A stretch of DNA of 64,000 nt from assembly GCA_041390865.1 (NCBI GenBank), contig JAWKPC010000022.1, positions 7,794 to 71,793 on the forward strand, written 5' to 3'. A program made the position numbers and the translations under genes. How positions within the stretch are numbered: position 1 is the first letter of the stretch; each line of letters begins with the position of its first letter. The DNA comes from JAUIIK01 sp041390865. Lineage in GTDB: Bacteria > Chloroflexota > Chloroflexia > Thermomicrobiales > CFX8. A model generated the notes under the pieces. The model ran no database searches. It was given only the letters and a program-made list of their open reading frames with translations, and was not told the DNA's origin. Shown one piece after another: positions 34,208 to 45,398 of this stretch.

Positions 34208-36526
34208 ATGAACGCGATAGTGCGGAAAGCACTGGCGGATCTCCGGACCTACCGATTCCAGAGCGCGATGGTCGCCATCATCGTCTTTGCCGCGACAACG
34301 ACGCTGGTCCTTGCGCTAACCCTTCAGCGCGGCGCCGACGATCCCTGGGCGAACTCGTTCGAGCAAGCGAACGGCGCGCACATCGCATTCAACGCCGACC
34401 TCGATGATGACGTCTCGGAAATCTACGAGTTGCCCGGTGTCGAGGCGGTCCGCGCTGATGTTCCGACACTCTGGGGTACGGGGATCGTCGTGAACGGCCG
34501 GAAACACGAAGTCGTCATGTACGGCATGGTCGATCTACCGGAAATCAATCGCCCTGTCCTGACCGACGGGCGCTGGCTGGATCCCGGAGACCAGCGTGGA
34601 ATCGTGCTCTCCCGCTCATTCGCGAAGGATCTGGAAATCGATGTCGGTGACAGCGTCGGCGTGCCGCTGGCAGGCACGGTCGAGCAGTTCGAGGTCGTTG
34701 GACTTGCGATCAATGTCAATCGCGGCCCCTATCCCAACTGGGACGTCTCAAGTACCTGGGCGCTGCCCGAGACGCTGTTCGCGATAGATCCAGACGCTGA
34801 AAACATCCACCAGTCGATCTTCGTGCGTCTGACCGATCCCGAAGCGACCGATGCGTTCATCGGCCGGGCTTACGCCGCCGTTCCGGCTCTCAGCCAGTAC
34901 GGCACGGACGACTGGATCGAGGCGCGCGACTCGGTCAATGAATGGAACCAGCTGATTACGATCTTCCTCGGCGTGTTCAGTCTCTTCGCCTTTGCGGCGG
35001 TCGGGTTCGTCATCGCGAACGTGATCAGCGGGCGCGTCCTGGCACAGTTCCGGGAGATCGGCCTGCTCAAGGCAATCGGCTTCACTCCTCGGCAGGCGGC
35101 GCTCATCTTTCTCGTGCAGAACCTGGCCCTGGCGCTTGCTGCGGGCATCGGCGGCGTTGCCGCGGCTGCGATCGTCGCGCCGGTGTTCCTGCGGCGAACA
35201 GCGGATGTGATGAATGCCGGCACACCGGATGCCTTTTACCCCGATCTCGCGTTGCTCGCGCTCGTGGTCGTCCAGGCACTGGCGGCGCTCTTCACCCTTT
35301 TGCCGGCTTGGCGAGGCGGGAGAATCAGCACCGCCCAGGCTCTCACGAAGGGGTTCGAGGCACCGCAGCACCGGCCAGGTCTCATCGCTCGAATCGCGGC
35401 CGCCATCCACCTGCCGCTCGTCGTTGTTATGGGCGTCAAAGACGCATTTGCCCGCCCGATGAGAGCCGGCCTGACCGTCGCGGCTCTGACGATTACCGTG
35501 CTGACAGTCACCTTCGGGCTGAGCATGGAAGCGACTGCCAGGAAGATCCTTGATGAGCCGGCGATGAACGGGAATCCATTCGATATCTCGGTCGAACCGG
35601 GGGAGCTTAGCGAGGCCGAAACGCGTGAGATCCTTGAAGCCAACGATGCGGTCGCCGGGCTGCACACGCGGGGCACGATCAGGATGCAGGTCACTAGTGC
35701 CGATGACGGGGTCGTGTCGTTTTCGGCGCGGGTGCTTGGGGGTGACTACCAGGGGTTCCCGTATGCGATTAGCACCGGGCGTATGATCGCCGCGCCTGGC
35801 GAGGCTGTTGCCGGCATCGGGCTCTTCAACCTCCTTGGACTCGACGTTGGCGATGACCTGAACGTCACGGTCGACGGCCGGGCGGTGCCGCTCCACATCG
35901 TTGGGCGTGATCGAGAATGACGACGACGGCGAGATGGCATTTATCGACGCCGGCACGCTCGCGGGCAGTTCCCGGCTACGCGCCGAGCGAATACCTGCTG
36001 CTGCTCCGAGCCGGGAGCCGACGATGACGAGGTCATGACCGAACTTGCAGCCGCCTCCGGCTACGATTTCGAGCTCTGGTCAACCGCCGAAGATCCCCGC
36101 AGGAGGCGGCTGTCATTCGATCAGTGATGCTGGGCCCTCAGCGCCGCGCTGCTGCTGATCGGGCTGGTCAACCTCTTCGCGACGACGCTGCTGAACGTCC
36201 GCGAGCGGCTGCGAGACTTCGCGATCGTCAAGTCGATCGGGATGACGCCGGGCCAGGTCATGCTCTCGGTCATAGCCGGCGTCAGCGTGCAGGCGCTGCT
36301 CGCCGTGGCGCTCGGTATTCCGTCCGGTGTGTGGGTCTACGGGCTGATATTCCGGGAGGTAGCCGAGCGCGAGATGGGCGCCGATCCGCTTCTCTACACC
36401 CGTCCCGAATGGTGGTGGCTGGCCCTTCTGGTTCCGGCATCGCTGGCCGTTGCCGCTGTCGCCGGCGCGTTGCCTGCCCGGCGGGCGACGGTCGTCGCGC
36501 CTGCCGAACTGCTGCGCTACGAGTAG
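34208..36526 (+). CDS. FtsX-like ABC transporter permease, frameshifted in the second half
   Basis: Membrane subunit of the exporter; about 770 residues when joined. One frame from 34208 to about 35905 contains an N-terminal helix (FQSAMVAIIVFAATTTLVLA), a large extracellular MacB-like domain to about residue 245, a three-helix FtsX block (LGVFSLFAFAAVGFVIANVI, GLLKAIGFTPRQAALIFLV) and the beginning of a second such unit. Between about 35905 and 36150 the reading passes through other frames (IENDDDGEMAFIDAGTL, ELAAASGYDFELWS), and from about 36150 to the stop at 36526 the last helices return (LRDFAIVKSIGMTPGQVMLS, GALPARRATVVAPAELLRYE). At least three indels are needed. No periplasmic adaptor gene is adjacent. 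Confidence 0.8.
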
Positions 36527-36619
36527 AGGCGTGGAGGATGTATCCAGGGTCATCACCGTTGCTCCGCCCTCGGGAGCAACAGGCTCGCTGTGTACTGGCC
36601 AGCAACGTCAATAAACCAG

Positions 36620-36651
36620 GACAGGCGCTCTCGAGATTGAGAGCGCCTGTC
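36620..36651. terminator. Bidirectional terminator-like hairpin
   Basis: GACAGGCGCTCTC at 36620-36632 pairs perfectly with GAGAGCGCCTGTC at 36639-36651 around a six-base loop. It lies between the convergent ABC permease and lipoprotein genes. Confidence 0.7.
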
Positions 36652-36689
36652 GGGATGTTCGTGTGGAGCCTGAGCACTGGTACCGTTCG

Positions 36690-37637
36690 TCAGCTTCCGA
36701 CGAGCGTCCAGGTTCCGCAGTCCGAGGTCGTGAATCCGGCGTCGGAGGGGGCGATCGTCACGATCTGCTCGGTGTCGGTGAATTCGTTGGCGATGATGTC
36801 CTCGAGCTCACCGCCGAACCCGGACTGTCGCTCCCAATAGCAGCCGCCACCGCTCGGCGTTTCGCTGCGCCAGGTTCCCGGAGCGATATCGACGTTGACG
36901 ATCCATGTGCCGTCCCCGAACGGAGCGCCGGGATCTGCGGTGATCGGACCGAGATCTTCCGACCACTGGCCGCAACCCTCGGAGTTGAACCCTGCGTCGC
37001 CTTCCTTGATCGTAACAACCTGGCGATAGTCGGCGAACTCGTTGGCGATGATGTCTTCAAGCTGTCCGGAGAAGCCGGCCAGCCGTTCCCAGTAGCATGA
37101 TCCAAAGAACCCGCCTTCAGGGCCGCTGCTCCGGTAGGTGCCCGGCGGAATGTCTTCGCCAATGATCTGCGTTCCCTCGCCAAAGCTGAACGCTTCCGGT
37201 GTAGGTGTCGGCGTGGGAGGCGCAGGAGTAGCCGTTGGCGGTACTGGCGTCTCGGTCGGCGGGATCGGCGTCTCCGTCGGTGGCGGCTCGGGAGTCGCGG
37301 TCGACGTTGCCGTCGGCTCGATGGTTGGTGTTGCCGACGCCCCCGGAGGTGTCGAGGTTGGCGTGGTATCAGAATCTTCAATCGTCGGTGATTCAACCTC
37401 CGTAGCATTGCGCTGGCTCGCCTTGCTTGCGGCAGCTTCCGCCGTGCCGGAAATCGCTGAGGCAGACGCCAGGGCATCCTCGCTTTCCGCGGCCGTCGTA
37501 GTTTCGGGTTCCGACCCCTCGGTGGCGGTCTCGTTGGACTCCGCGTCGGCGCAGCCTGCGATCAGAAGAACGCCAACAAGCATGGCCGCCAGAAATCTCA
37601 GTCTCAATGATGTCAATCGTTGACCTTCCAGATCCAT
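36690..37637 (-). CDS. Lipoprotein with Pro/Thr linker and duplicated C-terminal domain
   Basis: A 315-residue exported lipoprotein. From the ATG at 37637 the signal (LRFLAAMLVGVLLIAGC) ends in lipobox LIAGC near residue 29. A Ser/Ala/Glu region follows, then a long Thr/Pro-rich spacer (TPEPPPTETPIPPTETP and on) to about 150, and two copies of a domain of about 75 residues. The copies share DIxPGTYRS/DIAPGTWRSE, a CYWER motif, LEDIIANEF and a QVVTI/QIVTI...DAGF strand near their ends, each with two cysteines that could form a disulfide. This beta-rich repeat is common in secreted actinobacterial and Chloroflexota proteins; its function is unknown. Confidence 0.78.
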   Translation of the reverse strand: MDLEGQRLTSLRLRFLAAMLVGVLLIAGCADAESNETATEGSEPETTTAAESEDALASASAISGTAEAAASKASQRNATEVESPTIEDSDTTPTSTPPGASATPTIEPTATSTATPEPPPTETPIPPTETPVPPTATPAPPTPTPTPEAFSFGEGTQIIGEDIPPGTYRSSGPEGGFFGSCYWERLAGFSGQLEDIIANEFADYRQVVTIKEGDAGFNSEGCGQWSEDLGPITADPGAPFGDGTWIVNVDIAPGTWRSETPSGGGCYWERQSGFGGELEDIIANEFTDTEQIVTIAPSDAGFTTSDCGTWTLVGS

Positions 37638-38275
37638 GGTGCCGGGACCGCGCCCGGAACACCTTCTATCTATGCGACAGGGCGCAGCGTGAGCATTACG
37701 CACGCAAGAGAAACTTTATCATCCTTGATGTCATAAAAGCAAGATATGCGTCAAGCTGGATGGGCGCCGGTGCCGGTACGTCTACGGCGCGGGAATGGCG
37801 TCGTTGGCGCCGTGGCCGCAGCGAGTAAGCCCGACAAGAGAGCGAGAAGCACAGGAGATGCTCGCGACGTTCCGAGTCCATTCCCCGCATTGAACTGCTG
37901 GTGTTCGACCGGGCTTGCTTCCTATCTCACCATCTACCCGCTACCTGCATCAATCGGTCCGGCATTGGAGCCGGACCGAATCAGCCGACGGAGGCGCGTG
38001 TTGGCAAAATCACCGGCGCGAACATCTCCCAGAACCTTTGTGGGCTGGCGGCTGACGCGCTCTTCAAGTCGGACCGAAAGGGGCTCGATTGAACGGCCCT
38101 TTCGCATCTTCGCGCGGCGGGCCTAGAGATACTTGCTTATGTACATGAGCTTCGAGAGGGGTGTTCCGGAAGTACTTCATGCGAGAAGCCATACGGACAT
38201 GGGCCAAAAAAGTGCCTTTGCAGCCCATATACTCGAACGAATTGTGCGGGACTGATGCAAGAGAAAGGATTTCCC
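37638..38275. other. Non-coding interval of about 640 bases
   Basis: No supported gene on either strand. It holds the 5' regions of the lipoprotein gene (minus) and the YTG-family gene (plus). An AT-rich patch lies at about 37705-37750. No known RNA was recognised. Confidence 0.4.
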
Positions 38276-38770
38276 GTGGCGCATTCCCTTCCGAGAGAGC
38301 TTCGAATCTTGATCGCTGTTGCGGCGGCGGCGTTGCTCGGCGGCATGATGATTGGTTTCACGTCGCAGCAGGCGTTTGCCGAGCCGTCTGAGCCTGAAGG
38401 TCCATTCATCAATCCGTGCGTTAGCTACTACACCGGCCAGGTGACGCATGCAAATGACGAGTGTCCTTCCGGCACGTTCGCGCTGGATCTCAGCTACGGT
38501 TATCCGACGCTCTGCGTCAGCTACTACACCGGCAAGATCTCCTATCGCTACATCGGGAAGTGCACCAGCAGCGAGTACAAGATGACCGTCGACGGAAGTA
38601 GCGAGATCTGGGGTTGCGTCAATCCCTGGTCCGGCGGCGTGAGCTGGATGCAGTCTTCCGGCAGCGCTTGCAATGGTCAGGCGATGCTCTTTGACACGGG
38701 ACCCGAGTACTGCCGCAGCTACGCGAATCCGCTCGCGGCTGACAAGCTCGACGTCGCGCCGACCTGCTAG
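38276..38770 (+). CDS. Secreted YTG-motif protein (family member 2, two motif copies)
   Basis: A 164-residue exported protein. The GTG at 38276 has AAAGGA six bases upstream and yields a basic N-terminus with a hydrophobic core (ILIAVAAAALLGGMMIGF) and an AFA-E cleavage site near 38. The mature region carries two copies of the motif, NPCVSYYTGQVTHA and TLCVSYYTGKISYRY, each followed by a second Cys about 12 residues on (CPSGTF, CTSSEY), then two further Cys-containing segments (WGCVNPWSGG, EYCRSY). Ten cysteines suggest a disulfide-rich extracellular fold. It is followed by a strong terminator. Function unknown. Confidence 0.7.
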   Translation: MAHSLPRELRILIAVAAAALLGGMMIGFTSQQAFAEPSEPEGPFINPCVSYYTGQVTHANDECPSGTFALDLSYGYPTLCVSYYTGKISYRYIGKCTSSEYKMTVDGSSEIWGCVNPWSGGVSWMQSSGSACNGQAMLFDTGPEYCRSYANPLAADKLDVAPTC

Positions 38771-38806
38771 TTTCGCTCCGGCAAAGGTTTTCAGTTGAGA
38801 TTGTTG

Positions 38807-38838
38807 AAGAGGCGGCCGCACAACGCGGCCGCCTCTTT
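38807..38838 (+). terminator. Rho-independent terminator
   Basis: AAGAGGCGGCCGC at 38807-38819 pairs with GCGGCCGCCTCTT at 38825-38837 around ACAAC, followed by T. It ends the YTG-family gene 37 bases after its stop and may also serve the convergent GNAT gene. Confidence 0.8.
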
Positions 38839-38861
38839 CGCGTTCGGGATCGGGAAGCTGC

Positions 38862-39627
38862 TTAGCCGGTAGGGGGTGGTTCGTAGGTGCGGTAGCTGCA
38901 GACTTCCTCGAATCCCATGCTGAGATACAGTGGATAACCCATCTCGGTCGCGGTCAGAGTGATCGCCGCGCAACCGCGCCGGCGGGCTTCGCTCATCGCC
39001 GCCAAGGTCAGGGCGCGGCCAAATCCTCTCCTGCGATGCGATTCCAGGGTCTGCACGCCGGTGATTTCAGCCACCGATCCGTAGCAGACCAGCCGGGCGG
39101 TGGCGACCGGTTGGCCTTCAACATAACCGACGAACAGAGCGACGCCGGGATCGGTCGCGGCATCGAGCGTCGGCACCCATTCGCGATTGCCGGGAACGAC
39201 GGTCATGTAGTCCTCGTAGCTCTCATCGGACGTGACTTGCAGCACTGCGAGCCCGTCGGGCGGAGACGGAATCTCCGGAGAGGCTGCGGTCAGTATCATC
39301 GCGATCTCTTCCTCGTCCAGCGTCCAGCCCTCGGCGACGAGGTGCTCTTCAAGGATCCACGCCGTCTCCGACTCGATGACGACGGCGTACTGCTGGTTCC
39401 GGAAGAACTCCCGGGCCGCCCTCAGAAATTCGTCGGCCTGCATCGGACCGAAGACTGCTGCGAAGTTCGTCTCGGCACCCCCGTCGCTCTTCCGATAGCA
39501 GCATTGCGTCGTTGAGCCGGAGCGTTCGCACGTTCTCGATGTCGCGATAGCTGTCGAGCGGGGACGAGGACAGGAATGGTGTCCGGACGAGTTCTCGGGG
39601 ATCAGGTGTCACGAATTGTTTCTCCAT
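38862..39627 (-). CDS. GNAT-family N-acetyltransferase, one frameshift
   Basis: About 255 residues when two frames are joined. The N-terminal part, from ATG at 39627 (MEKQFVTPDPRELVRTPFLS, then IENVRTLRLNDAMLLSEER), and the C-terminal 193 residues (LRAAREFFRNQQYAVVIESE through the acetyl-CoA motif ITGVQTLESHRRRGFGRALT and ITLTATEMGYPLYLSMGFEE) are in different frames, with the break in a CCCCC run near 39478-39483. The second frame also links GAETNFAAVFGP to MQADEFL, so the family reading is continuous. Acetyl-CoA is the donor; the acceptor is unknown. No ribosome site is clear at 39627. Confidence 0.8.
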
Positions 39628-39953
39628 CGGTTTGCTGCGTCGCGAGAAATCCGCAGGAACTGTCATCTCGAATCGTTGCGACAGGCTCGAGGGGGAGATC
39701 CGTGGGTAACGCCGCACCGGTGTTTTACGGAATCCCTGGTCGAGCATTTCCGCGGGGAACCTCGGGACGGGTATTCTTGAAATCACCATCTGGCTGGCAG
39801 ACTATCCACTACCTGCCCGGATCCCGGCTGATCTTCCCGGAGCCGCGTCCGGAGGATTCTACTGCGACGGATCTCAGCGCACGCACCAGCCGGAATGTGG
39901 CATCTTCTGTCCGGCATTGCTCGCGGCCGGTAGCCTGGGGAAGGTAGGGCGAT

Positions 39954-40649
39954 TTGGATATCTCCCGGTACGACGTGCGCAAGTATCGCTCGGTCGCGGT
40001 GCGCGACGGCTACGGCGAATGGGCGGCGACGTACGACGATCCCGTCCTCGATCTCCTCGACCTGCGGCTACTGGAGCGGTTGGAGACGGTCCCGTGGCGG
40101 GACGGCAAGCGGGCGGCCGACCTCGCCTGCGGCACCGGGCGGATCGGCGTCTGGTTGAAGGAGCGCGTGTCGGGCCCGATCGATGGCGTCGACCTGACGC
40201 CGGAGATGCTGGAACAGGCCAGGTCGAAAGGTGCCTACACGAGCCTCCATCTAGCCGATGTCGCTCGAACGCCGCTCCCGGACGACGCCTACGATCTGAT
40301 TACCGCCGTACTGGTCGACGAGCACCTCGCCAGCCTGGATCCGCTGTACGAGGAAGCGGCCCGGATTGCTTGTGCCGGCAGCCGGTTCGTCCTCGTCGGT
40401 TATCATCCATTCTTCCTGATCAACGGGATACCGACCCACTACGATTCGGCCTCCGGCGAACCGCTGGCGATCGAGTGCTACGTCCACCTCTTCAGCGACC
40501 ATATCCGGTCTGCCCACGCGGCGGGCTGGGAGCTCCTCGAGATGTACGAAGGGCTCGTCGATGATGAGTGGCTGGTGCACAAGCCGAAATGGCGGCGGTT
40601 TCTCGATCAGCCGGTCAGTTTCGCGATGGTCTGGCAACTCGGAATCTGA
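39954..40649 (+). CDS. SAM-dependent class I methyltransferase
   Basis: A 231-residue Rossmann-fold methyltransferase using S-adenosylmethionine. Motif I is AADLACGTGRIGVWL near residue 54, the acidic end of strand 2 is IDGVDLTPEMLEQAR, and LHLADVARTPLPDDAYDLIT supplies motifs II-III. The first 45 residues (YRSVAVRDGYGEWAATYDDP) resemble UbiE/COQ5-like small-molecule methyltransferases. TTG at 39954 is used with GGGAAGGTAGGG upstream. It stands alone between the GNAT gene and a long gap. The acceptor is unknown. Confidence 0.88.
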   Translation: MDISRYDVRKYRSVAVRDGYGEWAATYDDPVLDLLDLRLLERLETVPWRDGKRAADLACGTGRIGVWLKERVSGPIDGVDLTPEMLEQARSKGAYTSLHLADVARTPLPDDAYDLITAVLVDEHLASLDPLYEEAARIACAGSRFVLVGYHPFFLINGIPTHYDSASGEPLAIECYVHLFSDHIRSAHAAGWELLEMYEGLVDDEWLVHKPKWRRFLDQPVSFAMVWQLGI

Positions 40650-41005
40650 TCGCCCGTACGGACCAGGCGCGAATGGCTTCTCTCCGCGTCGGTGTATTGC
40701 TGGAGGGCATGCTGCTCCTGAACCGTCTCAGGGAGACGTTTGCCTGCTATTGCTGTTCGGATCAGGGTCTCGTTTTCTCGCTGGCCCTGATACACGGAAT
40801 GGTCGGCCCGCGGTATGTGGTCGACGAGGAGTCGGCCGGCCATCGAGCGAGCATGGGTAGATCTGCCTTATCGCGCGATGCTCGTGCCGATCCAATTGGT
40901 CAGAACTACCGATTCCAGTCAGGTTTTTACGCCCTATTCTGAGGACCATGCAGCGCTATCGGACTGGCAATGAGGCCGGTTCGGATCACCGAAGGAGGTA
41001 TTGGA
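40650..41005. other. Non-coding interval before YTG gene 3
   Basis: About 355 bases without a supported gene. It ends in GAAGGAGG in front of the ATG at 41006. No terminator hairpin with a U-run and no known RNA was seen. Confidence 0.4.
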
Positions 41006-41547
41006 ATGCTGTGGAGTGGAAACTGGATAGTCCGTGGCAAGCTGGTAGTTGCGGTATTTGGCCTCATCGTTGTAGGAGCCGCGAGTGGGATGGCTGGCGC
41101 ATCGTTTGCGCCGAAACTGACTGGCGCAGAGCATGACCGAACGATCTTTGGCTGCGTCAGCCTGTACACCGGTTCGCTCCGGATCGCCTATGGAGATGGC
41201 CAGTGCAATTCGAGCGAGCGCCCGCTCAACTGGAACGCGGATAACGGCGCAGGCGACATTCAACTGGTGTCTGGCTTCGAAATCGTGGACAACGCCGACC
41301 TCACCAACCGTGCAAGCGTGCGGGTGGAATGCCCATCCGGCTACCAGGTCATCGGCGGGGGTGCTGGACTCGGACTTCCATCGGCAGTGAGATCTGGACG
41401 ATGACGCAGAGTGCGCCGGTCGAAGCCGGATCCGGCGTCTTTGAGAATGACGGCTGGATCGGCTTCTTTGAAACAGTCGACGGCCAGGATTCGGACGGAC
41501 AATACCACTTCTTTGCGGACGCGATCTGCCTGGAGGCTTCGCAGTAG
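41006..41547 (+). CDS. Secreted YTG-motif protein (family member 3), one frameshift
   Basis: About 180 residues when joined. GAAGGAGG precedes the ATG at 41006. N-terminal anchor or signal (GKLVVAVFGLIVVGAASGMA), then the motif IFGCVSLYTGSLRIAY with CNSSERPLNWNAD, and a C-terminal domain beginning VRVECPSGYQVIGGG. Between about 41360 and 41400 the frame changes to WTMTQSAPVEAGSGVFENDG and FFADAICLEASQ, ending at 41545-41547. The latter domain (ECPSGYxVIGGG...NDGW...ICLE) is shared with the copy at 49270 and occurs in many exported actinobacterial proteins. Role unknown; it is terminated by the hairpin at 41587. Confidence 0.7.
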
Positions 41548-41586
41548 GCCGCTGGTCGCCCGGGCCAGGGGACCGGTGACCGAATA

Positions 41587-41620
41587 CCAACCGGGTGGGG
41601 CTTGCATCCCACCCGGTTGG
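41587..41620. terminator. Terminator-like hairpin between convergent genes
   Basis: CCAACCGGGTGGG at 41587-41599 pairs perfectly with CCCACCCGGTTGG at 41608-41620 around an eight-base loop. It lies between the YTG gene (stop 41547) and the BNR-repeat gene (stop 41636). Confidence 0.75.
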
Positions 41621-41635
41621 CGCTACGTTCCCGTA

Positions 41636-44600
41636 TTAGTTGTCGCTGGCTGGATCTGAGTCTCCTGTGCCAGTCTTGGAGGTGCTGAGGCGCGGAACGC
41701 CGGCAGCCTCGAGCTTGGCCGAGAAGGCGGCGACCTCGTCATCGACGAACTGCTGGACCTGGTAGCGAGCCGAGGTCAGATCTTCGGCCAGATTACCGTA
41801 GACCTCCTGGGCCTGGGCAGTCGGCGCATGGTCCGACTCGTCGATGGCTGCCGAGAGAACGCCGAGCTTCTCTCTCAGACCGTTCTCTCCGCCACGGGTC
41901 GAGGCGATCTTCGGCGTTCTCAACCGGTCGCAGTGGGCCTCGATCTTGGCCGACAGCGCTTCGGCAGCCTTCTTGATCGATGTATCGTCGGCCCGCTTGG
42001 CCCAGTCCTTGACCTGGGCGTCGATCGTCTCCAGCGTGTTGAGCGTCTCGTGGGCCTCCGAGATCTTGTCCCGGATCGCCGCCTTCAGCTCGTACTGGGC
42101 CTTGAGATCGTCCTCGGAGATCGGCAGGCGCGGGTCGGGCACGATCGAGAAGGTCTGGGTCTGGACATCGTCGCCGACCTTCAGCTCGACCGAATAGTCG
42201 CCGGAGAGCACCTTCGGCGCCGTGCCGTCGAACATCCGCCGCTGTCGCTGCGGCAGGTTCTTGTCCGCTTCGCGTGAGGTCGGGCCCTCTCCACGCATAT
42301 TCCAGACGTGGCGGTTCGCGCCGGCCTTGATCCGGAGCTTGCTGCCGCCCTCGCCATCGAGCGAGAAAGTCTTGACCGACTCGCCGTCGCTGTTCTTGAT
42401 CGTCAGCGTCGCTTCTTCGGGCACCTCATCGACGTAGAAGTGGATCATGACGCCGTCGGGCGGGTTCTGGCCTGCCGTCAGCAGCTCCTGCTCCCAGTCG
42501 CCGTACTCGTCGCGGACGGGACGGACAGAGATCGTCGTCGGCCCGGCGCGGTGGTAGCTGACGACGCCCGGGATCAGCTCGACGCCGAAGCCGTGGTCGA
42601 TCCGGTAGCGGTAGGTGTCTCGCGGCTTGAACAGCTTCGTCCCGCTGACCTGCTCCTCCTGGAGCTGATGCAGCGGCGTGACGTCGTCGAGAATCCAGAA
42701 GGACCGGCCGTGCCCGGCGATGACCAGGTCGGTGTCCTTCGAGACGATGTCGTGGACCGGGAAGATCGGCATGTTCGTGTTGAGGGATTCCCAGTTCTCG
42801 CCGTCGTCGAGCGAGACGTAGACGCCGGTCTCGGTCGCGGCGTAGAGGATGCCCGGCTTGTTGACGTCCTCGCGGACGGCACGGCAGATGACGCCGTCGC
42901 CGAGCCCGTTGGTGATGAGCTGCCAGCTCTGGCCGTAGTCGTCGCTCTTAAGAAGGAACGGCGACGGGTCGTCGTGCTGGTAGCGGTTGGCGGCGACATA
43001 GACCGTTCCGGCCTTGTGGGGAGAGACGTCGATCGTGCTGATGCGGGCCGGCTGCTCGGACGGGTTCGGCAGCAGATCGTCCGGCGGGGTAATGTCGTCC
43101 CAGTTCTTGCCGCCGTCTTTGGTGACGTACATCAGGCCGTCATCGGAGCCGGAGTAGATCACGCCTTCTTCGTGGGGCGACTCCTTGAGCGCGAAGATCG
43201 TGCCGTAGGCTTCGGCGCCGACGTTCTCGGAGGAGATCGGGCCGCCGGAGTGCTCCTGGTGGGCCGGGTCGTTGCGGGTCAGGTCCGGGCTGATGACCTC
43301 CCAGCTGCCGCCCTCGTCGTAGGAGACGTGGACGTAGTTCGAGGTCGCGTAGAGCTTGTCCGGGTTGTGCGGCGAGATCTCGACCGGGAAGGTCCACTGG
43401 AATCTGTACTTGTGGATCTTCGTCGGCGAGGTGAAGCCGTAGAACTCCGGCCAGACGGTGATGTTGCGCGTCTGGTCGGTGTTCGGATACCAGGCCCGGA
43501 AGCGTCCGTGGCCGAGGCCGCTGCCGACCGAACCGCCGAAGACGGTGTATGGCTCGGTGGGTTTCACCGCGATATGACCCGACTCGCCGCCGCCGGGAAC
43601 GGTGTAGTCTGGCGTGATCGCGCCGTAGAAGCTGATGCTCGGGACGCGCATGGCCGAGTTGTCCTGTTGCGAGCCGTAGACGTCGAGGGCACCCGATTGT
43701 CGACGGTGACGTGATAGAACTGCGCCGTCGGCTGGTTCATGATCGATGACCACGAGGCCGCGCCGTTGAAGCTGACGATCGCGCCCTCGTCGTTGCCCTC
43801 GATAATCCGTTGCGGGTTCTTCGGGTCGACCCAGATGTCGTGGTTGTCGCCGTGCGGCACTGGCATCGACGTGAAGCTCTGACCGGCGTCGATCGACTTC
43901 AGGAACTGCTGCTCCAGCACCCAGACGGTGTTCTCGTCGCCCGGGTCGGCGTAGATGTGGGTGTAGTACCAGTTGCGGGTGTGCAGCGCCGGATCGTCGT
44001 TGACGAATTCCCAGTTCGCGCCGCCGTCGTCGGAGCGATAGAGGCCGTTCTCGTCGGCTTCCTCTGCATCAGGGCGTAGACCTTGTCCGGGTTGGCCGGC
44101 GAGACCGAGATGCCGATCTTGCCGGATGTTCTCGCCGGTCGGCAGCCCCGGATTGCGGGTGATATCAGTCCAAGCTGTCGCCGCCGTCGGTCGATTTCCA
44201 GATGCCGCTGTCGGGACCGCCCGACTCCATCGACCAGGGGTAGCGCTGGGCCTGCCAGATGGCGGCATAGAGAATGCGCGGATTGGTCGCGTCCATCGAC
44301 AGGTCGATCGCCCCGGCGCCCTCGTTCTTGTAGAGCACCTTCTCCCAGGTCGCGCCGCCGTCCTTCGAGCGGAAGACGCCGCGCTGGTCGTTCTTGCCCC
44401 AGGCGTGCCCGAGCGCCGCGACGTAGACGACGTCCGGGTTATTCGGGTGAATCTTGATCCGGCTGATGTGCCGGGTGTCGGAGAGGCCGACGTTGGTCCA
44501 GGTCTTCCCGGCGTCGGTCGACTTGTAGACGCCGTCGCCGTGCGAGACATTCGAGCGGATCGACGCCTCGCCGGTCCCGACGTAGATCACGTTCGGGTCG

Positions 44601-44824
44601 GATTCGGCCACGGCGATTGCCCCGACCGCCGCCGTCGAACTGGCCGTCCGAGATGTTGTACCAGTGGTCCCCGGCATCATCCGTCTTCCAGATCCCACCG
44701 GCCACGGCTCCCGAAATAGAACGTCTTGTCATCGACCGGAAATCCCCGCCACTGCCACGACTCTGCCGCCACGATGCGGCCCGATATTGCGCCACTTCAG
44801 CGCGCCATATGCTTCTTTAGCCAT
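41636..44824 (-). CDS. Sortilin/BNR-repeat (WD40/YVTN/BNR-like) glycosyl-hydrolase-fold protein, many frameshifts
   Basis: About 1060 residues once frames are joined. From the ATG at 44824 it reads MAKEAYGALKWRNIGPHRGG, then repeated Asp-box/BNR blades such as GGIWKTDDAGDHWYNISDGQ, GVYKSTDAGKTWTNVGLSDT and GLYRSDDGGANWEFVNDDP, building a beta propeller, followed by a C-terminal Ig-like and coiled-coil part (ATLTIKNSDGESVKTFSL; LNTLETIDAQVKDWAK). The straight frame from about 43692 to 41636 covers 680 residues; upstream of this the reading changes frame at about 44070, 44120, 44170, 44632, 44715 and 44745. No signal peptide is seen. Such proteins are often called glycosyl hydrolases, but catalysis is unproven. 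Confidence 0.78.
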
Positions 44825-45093
44825 CCTTTAGTTACCCCTTCATGGGTAGATCGAAAACAGGCTGGACGCATCGTAGTACAGATATGGTCGTGACACCGAT
44901 GCCTGTTGAGGAGATCGCAAAACAGCTGTTTGGCTGGCTCGACCGACAATGACAAGCACGTAATGCACACGTAGATCGCATCCCACGACCTGCATAGATT
45001 CGACGAACAATTAGACTACATTTCACAAAAAATGTGCGATTAGATCCTATCGAGGCATAGAAGAGCCTCAGTTCGCGGAGGACTGCTCGCCGC

Positions 45094-45398
45094 ATCAAGG
45101 TGAGCCAACAGTGGACACCATTCCCTCATCTGCATACTTGACCCAGATATCCACGAACGAGGTGCAGGTATTCTGCCGCTTTCCCGTTGGATTAGCCATG
45201 AGAAGTTTCCAGCGCGTCGGCTCCGTTGATCGCGGGGGAAGGCCGCGATCCGCACGGTAGCGCACTTGGAACCGCCAGAACGGACAATGCACTGGTATTC
45301 ATCACCGAAGATCTTGTCGAAGAAGGAAACATGCGCGGCCGAAACGCTTGCCCTTCGCATTGTGTTGACGACATCCGCTTAGCTGTTTCAGAGTACAT
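45094..45398 (-). pseudogene. Remnant of an unidentified minus-strand gene
   Basis: Two minus-strand frames together look coding: FFDKIFGDEYQCIVRSGGSK with IAAFPRD in one, and WKLLMANPTGKRQNTCTSFV with DIWVKYADEGM in another, ending at a stop near 45094. No complete reading, family or ribosome site is found. It sits in a stretch that is poorer in GC than its surroundings and next to the TIR-like remnant. Confidence 0.3.

Noticed and set aside
42308..43714. A 468-codon plus-strand open frame
   Set aside because: Val/Asp/Arg-rich shadow opposite the BNR-repeat gene; no family similarity or ribosome site.
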